Source: Bacteroidales bacterium (GTDB lineage Bacteria > Bacteroidota > Bacteroidia > Bacteroidales > ML635J-15). Taken from it: DNA of 64,000 nt. Position numbers and translations under genes: made by a program. Shown here one piece after another: positions 54,708 to 64,000 of this stretch. The notes under the pieces were generated by a model. It saw only the letters and a program-made list of their open reading frames with translations, had not been told where the DNA came from and did not search any database. Location of the stretch: assembly GCA_031275085.1 (NCBI GenBank), contig JAISPG010000019.1:1-64000 (forward strand), given 5' to 3'. Positions within the stretch are counted from its first letter, which is position 1. The number at the start of each line of letters is the position of its first letter.

Positions 54708-56183
54708 ATGAAAAACTCCGGTAAAATAGTTTTAGAAGGTTTGACATTTGACGATGTGCTTTTAATACCTGCGTATTCGGAAGTGTTACCTTCCCTGGTA
54801 AATCTAACATCAAAATTTTCCAGAAACATTGTAATTAATACTCCTATAGTATCGGCAGCCATGGATACAGTTACGGATAGTAAAATGGCAATTGCTATTG
54901 CCAGGGAAGGAGGTATAGGAGTTATTCATAAAAATATGTCGATAACAGATCAGGCCAAACATGTTAAACAGGTTAAAAGAGCTGAAAATGCAATGATTCT
55001 TAATCCTGTTACTATAAATATTGGAGGAAATGTTGGCGATGCTATCAAAATAATGATGGATTATAATATCGGAGGAATCCCCGTTGTTGATTCTGAAAAT
55101 ATACTTAAAGGTATTGTTACCAGTAGAGATATGAGGTTTCAGACCGATATTAATAAGCCGATCAGAGATGTTATGACATCGGAAAATATTATTACAACCG
55201 AACAAGGAATAGAATTAGACAGGGCAAAAGATATTTTTATGAAATATCGCATTGAAAAACTTCCAGTTGTAGATAAAAATTATAAACTAGTAGGTTTAAT
55301 AACCTATAAAGATATAACTAAGGCTGCTGATTGTCCACATTCGTGTAAAGATGAACATGGGCGTTTAAGGGTTGCTGCGGCAGTAGGCGTAACTGCAGAT
55401 AGCCTGCAAAGGATCACTGCTTTGGTTGAAGCCGGAGTTGATGCGATTGTAATGGATTCGGCACACGGACATTCGAAAAATATTATTGAAATGCTGAAAG
55501 CAGCAAAAAAACGTTTTCCCGGAATTGATATAGTTGTTGGAAATATTGCAACAGCCGAAGCTGCTATTGCCTTGGCCGATGCCGGTGCCGATGCTGTTAA
55601 GGTTGGAATAGGACCAGGGTCTATTTGTACAACAAGGGTGGTTGCCGGAGTTGGAATGCCTCAGCTTTCCGCTGTTTTTGAAGTTGCAGATGCTCTTAAA
55701 GGTAGAGATATTCCAGCTATTGCCGATGGCGGTATAAGATATTCAGGAGATATTGTTAAGGCTATAGCAGCAGGAGCAAGTTCTATTATGGCAGGTGGAT
55801 TATTTGCAGGTACAGAGGAAGCTCCGGGTGATACGATCATATATAACGGACGAAAATTTAAATCATACCGCGGTATGGGATCTCTTGACGCTATGCAACA
55901 AGGATCTAAAGACCGTTATTTTCAGGATATGGAAGATAACATAAAAAAACTGGTTCCGGAAGGAATTTCAGGCAGAGTGCCTTATAAAGGAACACTGAAT
56001 GAAGTTATTTATCAGCTTATCGGCGGGCTAAAGGCAGGAATGGGATATTGCGGAGCTGGAAGTATTAGAGACCTTCAGGAAAAAGCAAAATTTGTGAGAA
56101 TTACAACAAACGGAGTAATAGAGAACCATCCGCATGATGTGACTATAACCAGAGAGGCTCCAAATTATTCGAGAATGGACTAA
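54708..56183 (+). CDS. guaB: Inosine-5'-monophosphate dehydrogenase
   Basis: IMPDH oxidises IMP to XMP with NAD+, the first committed step of guanine nucleotide synthesis. The 491-residue protein has the normal TIM barrel interrupted by two CBS domains (about 95-205), which sense adenine/guanine nucleotides. The N-terminal [17 protein letters not shown] is canonical. The catalytic loop [15 protein letters not shown] contains Cys307. [32 protein letters not shown] and the flap [19 protein letters not shown] are present. No change at key positions was seen. Confidence 0.98.
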   Translation: MKNSGKIVLEGLTFDDVLLIPAYSEVLPSLVNLTSKFSRNIVINTPIVSAAMDTVTDSKMAIAIAREGGIGVIHKNMSITDQAKHVKQVKRAENAMILNPVTINIGGNVGDAIKIMMDYNIGGIPVVDSENILKGIVTSRDMRFQTDINKPIRDVMTSENIITTEQGIELDRAKDIFMKYRIEKLPVVDKNYKLVGLITYKDITKAADCPHSCKDEHGRLRVAAAVGVTADSLQRITALVEAGVDAIVMDSAHGHSKNIIEMLKAAKKRFPGIDIVVGNIATAEAAIALADAGADAVKVGIGPGSICTTRVVAGVGMPQLSAVFEVADALKGRDIPAIADGGIRYSGDIVKAIAAGASSIMAGGLFAGTEEAPGDTIIYNGRKFKSYRGMGSLDAMQQGSKDRYFQDMEDNIKKLVPEGISGRVPYKGTLNEVIYQLIGGLKAGMGYCGAGSIRDLQEKAKFVRITTNGVIENHPHDVTITREAPNYSRMD

Positions 56184-56307
56184 ATTAAGAACCGGGTTTG
56201 CGATCTCACGAAGCAAATAAAGTTAATTAATAAAGAAATAATAATTAAACACTGGATACTGAATATTAGATACTTTTAACTTAAAATGTAATAAAAATTT
56301 TTAAAGT

Positions 56308-58266
56308 ATGAAAAAAACAATAATTACTCTTTTGGCAATATTATTTGTTGTAGCAATATTTGCTCAGGAAAAAGCTTTATTAGAAATAGATGATGAAAAA
56401 ATATATGCAGATGAATTTCTTCATATTTACAGGAAAAATAATACTGATGCTAATGCAATGAATTACGACGCATTAAAAGATTATATGGATCTTTTTTGTA
56501 ATTTTAAATTAAAAGTTCACGAAGCTGTAGAGTTAGGCCTGGATACCTCTTCTTCTTTCAAAAATGAACTGTATGGTTACAGGTCACAGTTGGCACAGCC
56601 TTATCTGAATGACCAGAAAATAGAAGAAGATATCGTGAAAGAAGCATATGATCGCATGCAATACGATGTTGAAGTAAGCCACATACTTATAAAATTACCT
56701 AAAAATCTTACTCCTGAAGATACATTAAAAGCATATGAAAAAATAAATGAAGTATATGAAAAATTAAAAAAAGGAGAAGATTTTGAGAAGTTGGCAGAAG
56801 AATACTCTGAAGATGAATCCGTAGTTGTCAATGGTGGAAACATAGGCTATCGTACTGTTTTTGGATTAGTTTATGAGTTTGAGACCGAAATGTATAATAC
56901 TCCGGTAGGAAAATTTTCAAAACCGTTCAGAACAGGATACGGATATCATGTTTTAAAGGTTACGGATAAGAGACCGGCTAAAGGAAAATATAAAGTCGCT
57001 CATATTATGAAAGTTGTTCCTCCTGGATTATCAAGCGGCTCTGTAAAAGAAATAAAAGATAAAATAATTAAAATTGAGGAGAGATTAAAAAATGGTGAAG
57101 ATTTTGCTAAAGTTGCAGAAGAAGTGAGCGATGACAGAAAAACTGCTGCGAAAGGAGGAGAATTAGGATGGATATCTGTTGGCGGCAGAATGATAAAAGA
57201 ATTTGAAGAAGCTACTTTTAAACTTAATAATGTCGGTGATATTTCTCCTATAATTGAAACAGGATATGGTTATCACATAATAAAACTATTGGAAATCGAA
57301 CCGATAAAGCCATTTGATGAAATAAAAAATAATATTAAATCCCAGATAACAAATACTGCAAGAACATCAAAAAGCAGAGAAGCAGTTCTTGCAAGACTTA
57401 AAGAAGAATATAACCTTATAACATATCCGGAAAATGTATCAGATTTTACAAAATATGTTACTGATTCAATTTTTGAAGGAACCTGGAAAATTGAAGAAAA
57501 TATAGACCTGACTAAAGTTGTTCTTACGTTTAATAATCTCTCATATACGCAGAATGATTTTTATAATTATATCATAAAATTTAATAGAAAACAGCCAGTA
57601 CAGGATATTACAATGTATGTAAACAATGCATTTGGTAATTTTGCAAATAAAATGCTTATTGGATACGAAGAGGAAATCCTGGAAGATAAATATCCTGACT
57701 TCAAATACTTATTAAAAGAATACCATGATGGAATTTTATTGTTTGAACTTACCGATAAAATGGTTTGGACCAAAGCTGTAAAAGATACGACAGGACTTGC
57801 AAGCTTTCATAACGAAAATAAAAATAATTATATGTGGAATTATCGTTATGATGTAAAGGTATATAAAACTAAAGATAATAAAACAGCCAATGCATTGGCA
57901 AAATCATTAAATAAAGGTCAGAACAGTGAAATAATACTGGCAAAGTTGAATAAAAAAGATCCTGAAAATGTTATTCTTGAAGAATCTTATCTTAATGAAA
58001 AAAATGTAACATTAAAAGTAGACCAACTAATTAGGGAGAACAGCATTCCTGAAAAAGAAAATTATAGCCAGACAATAATAGATCCGGAAAACAATAATGT
58101 AACTCTGATAAAAGTTATTGGTCCTCAGCCTAAGACTTTAAACGAAGCTCGCGGCATAATTACAGCAGATTATCAGAATTATCTTGAAAAAGAATGGATA
58201 AAATATCTTCGTGAAAAATACAAGATTATTGTTCATGATGATGTATTAAGGCAAATCGCTAGATAA
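56308..58266 (+). CDS. Periplasmic peptidyl-prolyl isomerase with two PpiC (parvulin) domains
   Basis: A 652-residue exported SurA/PpiD-like folding factor. Signal peptide MKKTIITLLAILFVVAIFAQ is followed by a SurA_N-like helical part (about 20-120), then two parvulin domains: about 123-222 (VSHILIK to GYGYHVLKV) and about 228-332 (VAHIMKV to GYGYHIIKL). A ~300-residue C-terminal chaperone-like region contains LTFNNLSYTQNDFYNYI. It probably assists outer-membrane protein folding. It begins a run of chaperone genes: a related 281-residue gene follows after 16 bases, then a surA-type gene and a cyclophilin. Confidence 0.92.
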   Translation: MKKTIITLLAILFVVAIFAQEKALLEIDDEKIYADEFLHIYRKNNTDANAMNYDALKDYMDLFCNFKLKVHEAVELGLDTSSSFKNELYGYRSQLAQPYLNDQKIEEDIVKEAYDRMQYDVEVSHILIKLPKNLTPEDTLKAYEKINEVYEKLKKGEDFEKLAEEYSEDESVVVNGGNIGYRTVFGLVYEFETEMYNTPVGKFSKPFRTGYGYHVLKVTDKRPAKGKYKVAHIMKVVPPGLSSGSVKEIKDKIIKIEERLKNGEDFAKVAEEVSDDRKTAAKGGELGWISVGGRMIKEFEEATFKLNNVGDISPIIETGYGYHIIKLLEIEPIKPFDEIKNNIKSQITNTARTSKSREAVLARLKEEYNLITYPENVSDFTKYVTDSIFEGTWKIEENIDLTKVVLTFNNLSYTQNDFYNYIIKFNRKQPVQDITMYVNNAFGNFANKMLIGYEEEILEDKYPDFKYLLKEYHDGILLFELTDKMVWTKAVKDTTGLASFHNENKNNYMWNYRYDVKVYKTKDNKTANALAKSLNKGQNSEIILAKLNKKDPENVILEESYLNEKNVTLKVDQLIRENSIPEKENYSQTIIDPENNNVTLIKVIGPQPKTLNEARGIITADYQNYLEKEWIKYLREKYKIIVHDDVLRQIAR

Positions 58267-58282
58267 TATAATATTATATAAA

Positions 58283-59128
58283 ATGATAAAAAAAATATTC
58301 ATTTCTTTTTTTATACTGTTATTGCTTTTTGTTATTTCGTGTGGAAAAAAGGATAGCCTTGTAGTAAACGACGAAATAGTCGCAAGTATTGGAAATGAAT
58401 ACCTTTTCAGAAAAGATATAATAAAATTATTACCTGATAATGTAACGCCGGAAGACAGTGCCGTTATAATAAATAATTACATTGAAGAATGGCTTGTGGA
58501 AAGGCTTATATATCAGGAGGCTTTACAAAATCTTGAAGATACTGCAGGAATATCGGATAAAATAAAAAACTACCACCGTCAGTTATATACGTATTATTAT
58601 ATTGATCAAATACTTAATACCGATTATAAAATAACAGAAGAAGAAATAAATGAATATTATCAGAATAACCTGGAAGACTATGTATTGAAATCTACATGTG
58701 TTAAAGCTCATTACCTTATCATGGATGCGAATGTATCTTCATATTATGATGTTTTGGAAAAAGTATGGACTTCAACTCTGGCAGATGAAGAAGCTCTTAA
58801 GGATTATTGTAAGGGAACAAACAAAAAAGTCTATTTTATAAAAGAATGGATGCCTATAAAGGAATTCTTTAATTTAATACATTATACAAGCCAGATTTTA
58901 GACCATGAATTATCTTATATTTCAGTTCTTGATTATGTTGAAGGAGATAAAAGATTCATTGTTAAAATAGACGATTATATATTAAAAGGTCAGAGTAGTC
59001 CGTTGGATTTTGTAAGAGAAGATATAATTCAGATAATAATAAATAACAGGAAAAGAGATAAATATATCCGGATGAAAAATAATCTTGTAGAAGAAGCCGT
59101 TAAATCTGGAGTAATTATATTAAAATAA
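58283..59128 (+). CDS. SurA/PpiC-like lipoprotein without a recognisable catalytic domain
   Basis: A 281-residue lipoprotein (signal FFILLLLFVISC, Cys20). Residues ~30-135 resemble the SurA N-terminal chaperone helices (ASIGNEYLFRKDI, YIEEWLVERLIYQEAL, EEEINEYYQNNLEDYVLK). The part that should hold a parvulin domain begins KAHYLIMD, but lacks the usual GGELGW and GYGYHI strands, so isomerase activity is doubtful. Sixteen bases follow the 652-residue gene and six bases separate it from the surA-type gene. It is probably a chaperone-only partner in the same periplasmic folding operon. Confidence 0.8.
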   Translation: MIKKIFISFFILLLLFVISCGKKDSLVVNDEIVASIGNEYLFRKDIIKLLPDNVTPEDSAVIINNYIEEWLVERLIYQEALQNLEDTAGISDKIKNYHRQLYTYYYIDQILNTDYKITEEEINEYYQNNLEDYVLKSTCVKAHYLIMDANVSSYYDVLEKVWTSTLADEEALKDYCKGTNKKVYFIKEWMPIKEFFNLIHYTSQILDHELSYISVLDYVEGDKRFIVKIDDYILKGQSSPLDFVREDIIQIIINNRKRDKYIRMKNNLVEEAVKSGVIILK

Positions 59129-59134
59129 ATAAAC

Positions 59135-60487
59135 ATGTTGAAAAAAATTTTAGTTATACTGATAATAGTATTAGGATCTTTATCTGCCAGATCGCAGTCG
59201 GTAATTGATCAAATAGTTGCAGTTGTCGGAAGTGAGATCATCCTGCGATCGGATATCGAAAATCAGTATATTCAATACATAAGTCAGGGAAATTATTCTG
59301 ATGAAGGAGATCTAAAATGTGAAATCCTGGAAGATCTGCTATTTCAAAAATTGTTATTATTACAGGCAAAAGCAGATAGCCTTGAAGTGACGGAAAAAGA
59401 GATAAGTCAGGAGTTGAATAGAAGACTTAACATTTTTATAACTCAACTGGGATCTGAAAAAAAACTGGAAGAATTTTACGGAAAATCAATACTTGAAATT
59501 AAAAGCGATTTTAGCCGTATAATACAGGAACAATTACTTACACAAAAAGCTCAAGCGGCAGTTACTTCCAATGTTAAAATTACCCCGTCTGAAGTGAGGG
59601 CATATTACGAAGCAATTCCACCGGATAGTCTTCCTGTTATCGAGCCATATTTTGAATTATCCGAAATAGTTATTACTCCTGTAATTACAAAAGAAGAAAA
59701 AGATGGAACAATAAAAAAACTTAACGATATAAGAGACAGGATACTTAATGGGGAAAGTTTCTCTACAATGGCGGTTTTATATTCTGAAGATCCTGGTTCT
59801 GCTGCTAATGGAGGAGAACTCGGCTTTGTGAGCCGTACCGATCTGGTTCCGGAATTTGCTTCTGTGGGTTTTGCTCTTACCAATACAAGTGATATATCCA
59901 GAGTTATTGAAACAGAATTTGGTTTTCATATTATACAATTGATTGAAAAACGTGGTAATATGATGAATTTCCGGCACATACTTATGGTTCCTAAAACAAG
60001 TATAGATCAGGTTCAGATTGCAGAACAAAAGGCAGACAGCATTTACAATCTTCTTGTTTCAGATTCTATAAGTTTTTTAGATGCAGTAAAAAAATACAGT
60101 GATTCCGATACTAAATTGAACGAAGGAAAAGTTACCAACCCTTATTACGGAACATCCAAACTTACAAATGACTTTGTAGATTCATATACCAGAAGGGCTA
60201 TTTCCGGATTAAAAGCAGGAGAAGTCTCACGTCCTTTTTTAGGGAGCGATAACAGGGGAGGAAAAGCCATGAAGATTCTGAGAGTTGACACCAAAGTAGA
60301 CAAACATACGGCCAATCTTAAAGATGACTATCAGGAAATACAACAATATGCACTTCAGAATGAAAATCAGAAGGCTATAAAAAAATGGATTAGTGGTAAA
60401 TTAAATACTACATATATAAAAATCGATGAATCTTATAGGAATTGCGATTTTAAATATGCAGATTGGAATAAAGAAAATAAATTATAA
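59135..60487 (+). CDS. surA: SurA-type periplasmic chaperone / peptidyl-prolyl isomerase
   Basis: A 450-residue protein of the SurA length and layout. A signal peptide (KKILVILIIVLGSLSARSQ) precedes the SurA N-terminal domain (about 20-160, IDQIVAVVGSEIILRSDIE is the classic opening). Parvulin domain 1 (about 168-270) has YSEDPGSAANGGELGFVSRTD and TEFGFHIIQL. A second parvulin-like region (about 275-375) opens MNFRHILMVPK. In other bacteria SurA escorts outer-membrane proteins to the BAM complex. The symbol is given by family resemblance and gene context. Confidence 0.88.
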   Translation: MLKKILVILIIVLGSLSARSQSVIDQIVAVVGSEIILRSDIENQYIQYISQGNYSDEGDLKCEILEDLLFQKLLLLQAKADSLEVTEKEISQELNRRLNIFITQLGSEKKLEEFYGKSILEIKSDFSRIIQEQLLTQKAQAAVTSNVKITPSEVRAYYEAIPPDSLPVIEPYFELSEIVITPVITKEEKDGTIKKLNDIRDRILNGESFSTMAVLYSEDPGSAANGGELGFVSRTDLVPEFASVGFALTNTSDISRVIETEFGFHIIQLIEKRGNMMNFRHILMVPKTSIDQVQIAEQKADSIYNLLVSDSISFLDAVKKYSDSDTKLNEGKVTNPYYGTSKLTNDFVDSYTRRAISGLKAGEVSRPFLGSDNRGGKAMKILRVDTKVDKHTANLKDDYQEIQQYALQNENQKAIKKWISGKLNTTYIKIDESYRNCDFKYADWNKENKL

Positions 60488-60500
60488 TTAAAAATAAAAA

Positions 60501-60959
60501 ATGAGTAAAGCTGAAATAAGAACAGAAGAAGGAGTGATGAAAGTAGAATTTTTCAATGAAGATGCTCCTAATACAGTTAAGAATTTTATTAAACTGGCAA
60601 AAGATGGATATTACAATGGTTTAAGATTTCATAGGGTTATTCCGCAATTTGTTATTCAGGGAGGTTGCCCATATTCAAAGGATGCAAATAATCCCCGTGT
60701 TGGTACGGGAGGTCCTGGTTACACTATTGATTGTGAATTGACGGGCGGAAATCAGTATCATGACAGAGGTGTTTTATCAATGGCTCATGCCGGTAGAAAT
60801 ACAGGCGGATCACAATTTTTTATTTGCCATAGCAGAGAAAATACTGCACATCTTGACAGGAATCATACATGTTTTGGCAAAGTAGTTGAAGGATTGGATG
60901 TAATTGATAAAATAAGACAGGGAAGCCTTATAAATGAAATTGTAATAACTGAAGAATAA
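60501..60959 (+). CDS. Cyclophilin-type peptidyl-prolyl isomerase
   Basis: A 152-residue minimal cyclophilin without a signal peptide, so probably cytoplasmic. Hallmark residues are present: FHRVIPQFVIQGG (catalytic Arg and Phe-x-x-Gln), GVLSMAHAGRNTGGSQFFI, and HLDRNHTCFGKVVEGLDVID. It starts 13 bases after the surA-type gene and is the last gene before a strong terminator, so it probably ends the folding-factor operon. Confidence 0.95.
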   Translation: MSKAEIRTEEGVMKVEFFNEDAPNTVKNFIKLAKDGYYNGLRFHRVIPQFVIQGGCPYSKDANNPRVGTGGPGYTIDCELTGGNQYHDRGVLSMAHAGRNTGGSQFFICHSRENTAHLDRNHTCFGKVVEGLDVIDKIRQGSLINEIVITEE

Positions 60960-61011
60960 CAAACGTTATTATAATTCAGTTTAGGCTAATTATTTAAACG
61001 TTAAAAATATT

Positions 61012-61090
61012 AAAATCAGTGAATTAGATTCTGATTTTTCATTAAAATTACCCCATTTTTAAAGTTTTTTCTTTAAAAATGGGGTAATTT
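61012..61090. terminator. Bidirectional terminator between the cyclophilin gene and sufD
   Basis: A perfect 20-bp stem joins 61045-61064 (starting AAATTACCCC) and 61071-61090 around a six-T loop. The arms have A-rich 5' and T-rich 3' ends on both strands. A smaller hairpin (AAAATCAG 61012-61019 with CTGATTTT 61031-61038) lies just before it. Two transcription units converge here, so a bidirectional role fits. Confidence 0.9.
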
Positions 61091-61149
61091 ATTTTGGATA
61101 TCCTGATAAAATATCAAAAAAATTGTAATTCACATTAAAGCTAATAACC

Positions 61150-62502
61150 CTATTTATGACAACCTTGTAAACAATGAGAACAGCCGGGTAATTCCCCTCT
61201 TAAACGGGAATTAATAAGATCTGACATCCTGTTTCTTAATGGTTCAACATCTATTTCAAGCAGAATGTCGTTAGCAAAAGCAAACATAAGCATTAATCTT
61301 GCTTCTTTTGCATTAATCCCCCTTGAGCGCAGATAAAATAAAGCATCTTTATCTAATTGACCAATAGTGGCACCATGGCTGCATTTTACATCATCGGCAT
61401 AAATTTCCAGTTGAGGTTTTGTTCTGACTTTTGCACCGGAAGTTAAACTTATATTGTTATTTGTTTGGAATGCTTCGGTTTTCTGGGCATCAGGTCTTAC
61501 AATGATCCTTCCTGCAAAAGCTGTCAATGCCGAATCATCAAGTATATTTTTGTATAATTCATTACTTTTACAGTTAGGAACTTTATGATCAATGAAAGTA
61601 TAATTATCAAATATCTGGTTATTATCCGCAAGTCCGAGTCCGTATAATTTTACATGAGAATACTCACCTGAAAGTTTCGCATAAATATTATTCCTTATAA
61701 TGCCCCCATGAAGCGATAAAATTAATGAATTTACTTTTGAATATTCTTCAAGAGTAATAAAATGGTTATTTATTACTGACGATTTTTTAGGTTCATTTTG
61801 TAATGCATAATATTTGAAAACAGACTTTTTCCCTATATGGGATTCTGTGACATCAACAACAAAATTATTACTATTGTTCAGTGTATGATCACAGACAATA
61901 AGCGATAATTCGGAATTTTCTTCAATTATGAATAAATTTCTTTTAAACAGGCTTTTGTTTCCGAAACCGTGAGTAAGATTTATTAATTGTATGGTTTTAT
62001 TTAATTTTGTATTTTCAGGAATAAAAATAAATAGTCCATCATTAGCAAGCATTGTATTTAATGAAACAAACCCGTCATTTATTTCGGAAGCATGTTGATT
62101 ATAGTATTTATCAAATATTTCCGGATATTTATTCATTGCTTCATTTAATCCGCAAATAATTACACCTTCCGGAAGATCTTCAATGGGTTTATTTTTTTCA
62201 TAATATGATCCGTTTGATAATAATACTACATGAGTATCCATATCGCCGATTTCACACTTAAAATATTCATTAATATCAACAAACGATTGTTTTGCATCCG
62301 GAAAATATTCATAGTCGTTTTCAAATATTTTTTCTATTCCGGTATATTTATAGTTTTCGTCATTTTTATCGGGAATGCCGTTCTGTTTGAATTTTTTTAA
62401 TGCTTCATTACGGTATTCAAAAACTTTTTGATTGCCATTCTTTGCAAAATCATCAGAAAGATCCTGATATATATTAATATATTTTTTTAAAACTTTTTTC
62501 AT
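61150..62502 (-). CDS. sufD: Fe-S cluster assembly protein SufD
   Basis: Scaffold partner of SufB in the SufBC2D complex that assembles Fe-S clusters under oxidative stress or iron limitation. The 450 residues form the usual helical N-terminus and a long right-handed beta-helix. Key motifs are FAGRIIVRPDAQKTEAFQTN (SufB/D core), KPQLEIYADDVKCSHGATIGQLD with the conserved Cys and His, and FYLRSRGINAKEARLMLMFAFANDIL. The tail ends GELPGCSHCLQGCHK, with Cys residues beyond the usual end. It follows sufC by 91 bases that contain short AATTAAGAATT-type repeats. Confidence 0.95.
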   Translation of the reverse strand: MKKVLKKYINIYQDLSDDFAKNGNQKVFEYRNEALKKFKQNGIPDKNDENYKYTGIEKIFENDYEYFPDAKQSFVDINEYFKCEIGDMDTHVVLLSNGSYYEKNKPIEDLPEGVIICGLNEAMNKYPEIFDKYYNQHASEINDGFVSLNTMLANDGLFIFIPENTKLNKTIQLINLTHGFGNKSLFKRNLFIIEENSELSLIVCDHTLNNSNNFVVDVTESHIGKKSVFKYYALQNEPKKSSVINNHFITLEEYSKVNSLILSLHGGIIRNNIYAKLSGEYSHVKLYGLGLADNNQIFDNYTFIDHKVPNCKSNELYKNILDDSALTAFAGRIIVRPDAQKTEAFQTNNNISLTSGAKVRTKPQLEIYADDVKCSHGATIGQLDKDALFYLRSRGINAKEARLMLMFAFANDILLEIDVEPLRNRMSDLINSRLRGELPGCSHCLQGCHK

Positions 62503-62593
62503 GATATTATTTTATAAGTTGGCTTATAGTTGATAATTAAGAATTAAAAATTAAGAATTAAGAATCCGGCCAACATTAAACAATCAATGAATT

Positions 62594-63346
62594 TTAATTA
62601 TCTATTTCTTCTTTTATCCAGTTATATCCTTTTGCTTCCAGTTCAAGAGCAAGTTCTTTACCTGCAGTTTTTACAATCCTGCCGTCGTACAGGACATGAA
62701 CAATATCCGGAACAATAAAATCCAGAAGCCTTTGGTAATGCGTAATTACAATTACGGAATTTTCGGGAGTTTTTAGTTTGTTAACACCATTGGCAACAAT
62801 CCTTAAAGCATCAATATCAAGCCCGGAATCTGTTTCGTCAAGAATTGCAAGTTTTGGTTTGAGCATTGCCATCTGGAATATTTCGTTCCGTTTTTTTTCA
62901 CCTCCTGAAAAACCTACATTTACCGAACGGCTTGCCAGGTCTGATTTTAGTCCTACCAAATCTTGCATTTCTCTCATATATTTTAAAAATTCGGCAGAAC
63001 TCATAGGAGGGAGGTCTTTGTACTTTCTTTGGGAATTTACTGCGGTTTTCATAAAATTTATCATGCTTACACCGGGAATTTCAACAGGATACTGAAAACT
63101 TAGAAATATTCCTTCGTTTGCTCTTTCTTCAACGTTTAAATCGGAGATGTCTTTACCCATATAATATATTTCCCCTTCAGTAACAGTAAAATCTTCTTTT
63201 CCTGCAAGAACTGCCGATAGTGTAGATTTTCCCGATCCGTTGGGTCCCATTATTGCATGTATCTCTCCTGCTTTTATTTCAAGATTGATCCCTTTCAGGA
63301 TTTTTTTGCCATTGATCTCCGCATGTAAATTTTTAATAACTAACAT
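62594..63346 (-). CDS. sufC: Fe-S cluster assembly ATPase SufC
   Basis: Cytoplasmic ABC-type ATPase that powers SufB-SufD. The 250 residues match the family. Walker A is [11 protein letters not shown] (about 32-42), the signature is [11 protein letters not shown] (about 147-157) and Walker B is [16 protein letters not shown] (about 169-184). The Q-loop lies in [11 protein letters not shown]. There are only four bases between it and the upstream HEAT-like gene, so they are co-transcribed. Confidence 0.97.
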   Translation of the reverse strand: MLVIKNLHAEINGKKILKGINLEIKAGEIHAIMGPNGSGKSTLSAVLAGKEDFTVTEGEIYYMGKDISDLNVEERANEGIFLSFQYPVEIPGVSMINFMKTAVNSQRKYKDLPPMSSAEFLKYMREMQDLVGLKSDLASRSVNVGFSGGEKKRNEIFQMAMLKPKLAILDETDSGLDIDALRIVANGVNKLKTPENSVIVITHYQRLLDFIVPDIVHVLYDGRIVKTAGKELALELEAKGYNWIKEEIDN

Positions 63347-63350
63347 GGTA

Positions 63351-63872
63351 TTATTTTGTTAAATTGTTATTATTTAGTCTTATTTGCATAGAATGTTTTA
63401 TTCCGTGCGGTAAATATTCTTTTATATTTTCAAAAATTGCTATTATTTCATTTTTTAATTCAGGATATTCTTTGGAAACTTTCAGTAAAAACTGAAAAGC
63501 AATACTTCTTACTGATGGCTTCCGGTGGTTATCCAGCAAAAGATCATAACAAATGTCGAATACTTCACTTGTTTGTTCTTCCGAAAGATCAAGATTTTGT
63601 AATATTTTCAGAGTTTCTCGTATATGACCGTCAATATTGATTTTTTTTAAGGCACGGATAATTTCGTCAGCATATGGATTTAAGTCTTCATGGTATTTTG
63701 AACTATAATATGCTAAAACCCATGATGCTCTCCAGGCTTCTTTTGTATTTGAAGAAATGTACATAACGAAACTCCTTAATAGCTCAGGTTTCCCTTTAAT
63801 AAACCCGCTAAGCTCTTTAACTTTAAAGTTTATAGTTGCTATGTAATTGTATATTTCGTTATTATTATCCAT
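63351..63872 (-). CDS. HEAT-like helical protein inside the suf operon
   Basis: A 173-residue, all-helical soluble protein with no signal peptide. Repeating ~35-residue helix pairs ([55 protein letters not shown]) resemble HEAT repeats, and the [12 protein letters not shown] segment is typical. It lies between sufB (partial, off the right edge) and sufC, 4 bases from sufC. It is not one of the standard suf proteins. It may be an accessory scaffold, but its role is not known. Confidence 0.75.
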   Translation of the reverse strand: MDNNNEIYNYIATINFKVKELSGFIKGKPELLRSFVMYISSNTKEAWRASWVLAYYSSKYHEDLNPYADEIIRALKKINIDGHIRETLKILQNLDLSEEQTSEVFDICYDLLLDNHRKPSVRSIAFQFLLKVSKEYPELKNEIIAIFENIKEYLPHGIKHSMQIRLNNNNLTK

Positions 63873-63952
63873 TAATCTTTTTATTTTTTTTCACCCGGAT
63901 ATGCTTACTGCATAATTTAACCGCGTCAATTTAAGATTCTTTTAATTCTTAA

Positions 63953-64000
63953 TTATCCTACACTTCCTTCCAGACTGATTTGCAATAGTTTTTGAGCTTC
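63953..64000 (-). CDS. sufB: C-terminal end of SufB (partial)
   Basis: A minus-strand frame entering from the right edge ends EAQKLLQISLEGSVG followed by TAA (63955-63953). The LEGSVG ending is the typical SufB C-terminus, and the location just upstream of sufC and sufD supports it. SufB is the core scaffold subunit of the SufBCD complex. Only 15 residues are visible. Confidence 0.8.
   Translation of the reverse strand, partial: EAQKLLQISLEGSVG

Overview
The window is AT-rich chromosomal DNA from a member of the Bacteroidota, most likely an anaerobic Bacteroidales-type bacterium. The evidence is a T9SS type A sorting domain, SprB repeats, CHU_C-type Ig repeats and PKD-like repeats in huge surface proteins, a full-length pyruvate:ferredoxin oxidoreductase, a DUF4783-nadC-yihY gene string, a run of periplasmic peptidyl-prolyl isomerases, a suf operon, weak or absent Shine-Dalgarno sites, and a TTTG-N19-TAnnTTTG-like promoter before guaB. 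No tRNA, rRNA, integrase, transposase or CRISPR array was recognised.

Layout: (1) 1-3800: the 5' end of an unidentified minus-strand gene, uvrB (+), then a MacB/FtsX-type ABC permease (-) and a perfect 41-bp palindrome. (2) 3824-24727: a minus-strand cluster read from high to low coordinates: a small secreted protein, a lectin/GLUG adhesin with a dockerin-like C-terminus, a 2959-residue SprB-repeat protein with six ~1-kb supra-repeats and the same dockerin-like C-terminal module, a 1565-residue T9SS-sorted Ig/PKD protein, an OmpA-type barrel-TPR protein and an ECF sigma factor. The 1565- and 2959-residue proteins share an N-terminal beta-rich domain that looks somewhat cohesin-like. The cluster could therefore encode a surface complex assembled by cohesin-dockerin-like contacts under its own sigma factor; this is inference. 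(3) 24728-29336: about 1 kb of very AT-rich DNA, then PFOR with a clear terminator.

(4) 29337-49285: a Tc (ABC) toxin locus on the minus strand: TcA (3156 aa), a fused TcB-TcC/Rhs protein (2363 aa) whose tip carries LysM, a hydrophobic segment and a GIY-YIG-like nuclease toxin, a putative immunity gene, then an orphan Rhs tip (306 aa) with a TPR membrane protein. Each tip/partner pair ends in a copy of the same ~150-bp block with a terminator, so the locus looks like a row of exchangeable toxin-tip cassettes. A 21-bp minisatellite follows the last copy.

(5) 49286-64000: mostly housekeeping. It holds a small lipoprotein, an interrupted ORF overlapping rlmH, rlmH, DUF4783-nadC-yihY, an HSDR_N protein, a BadF-type kinase, guaB, three SurA/PpiC-like chaperone genes and a cyclophilin. 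A strong bidirectional terminator separates these from the minus-strand suf operon (sufB partial, HEAT-like protein, sufC, sufD). The most interesting parts are the Tc/Rhs cassette array and the surface-protein operon with paired N- and C-terminal modules.
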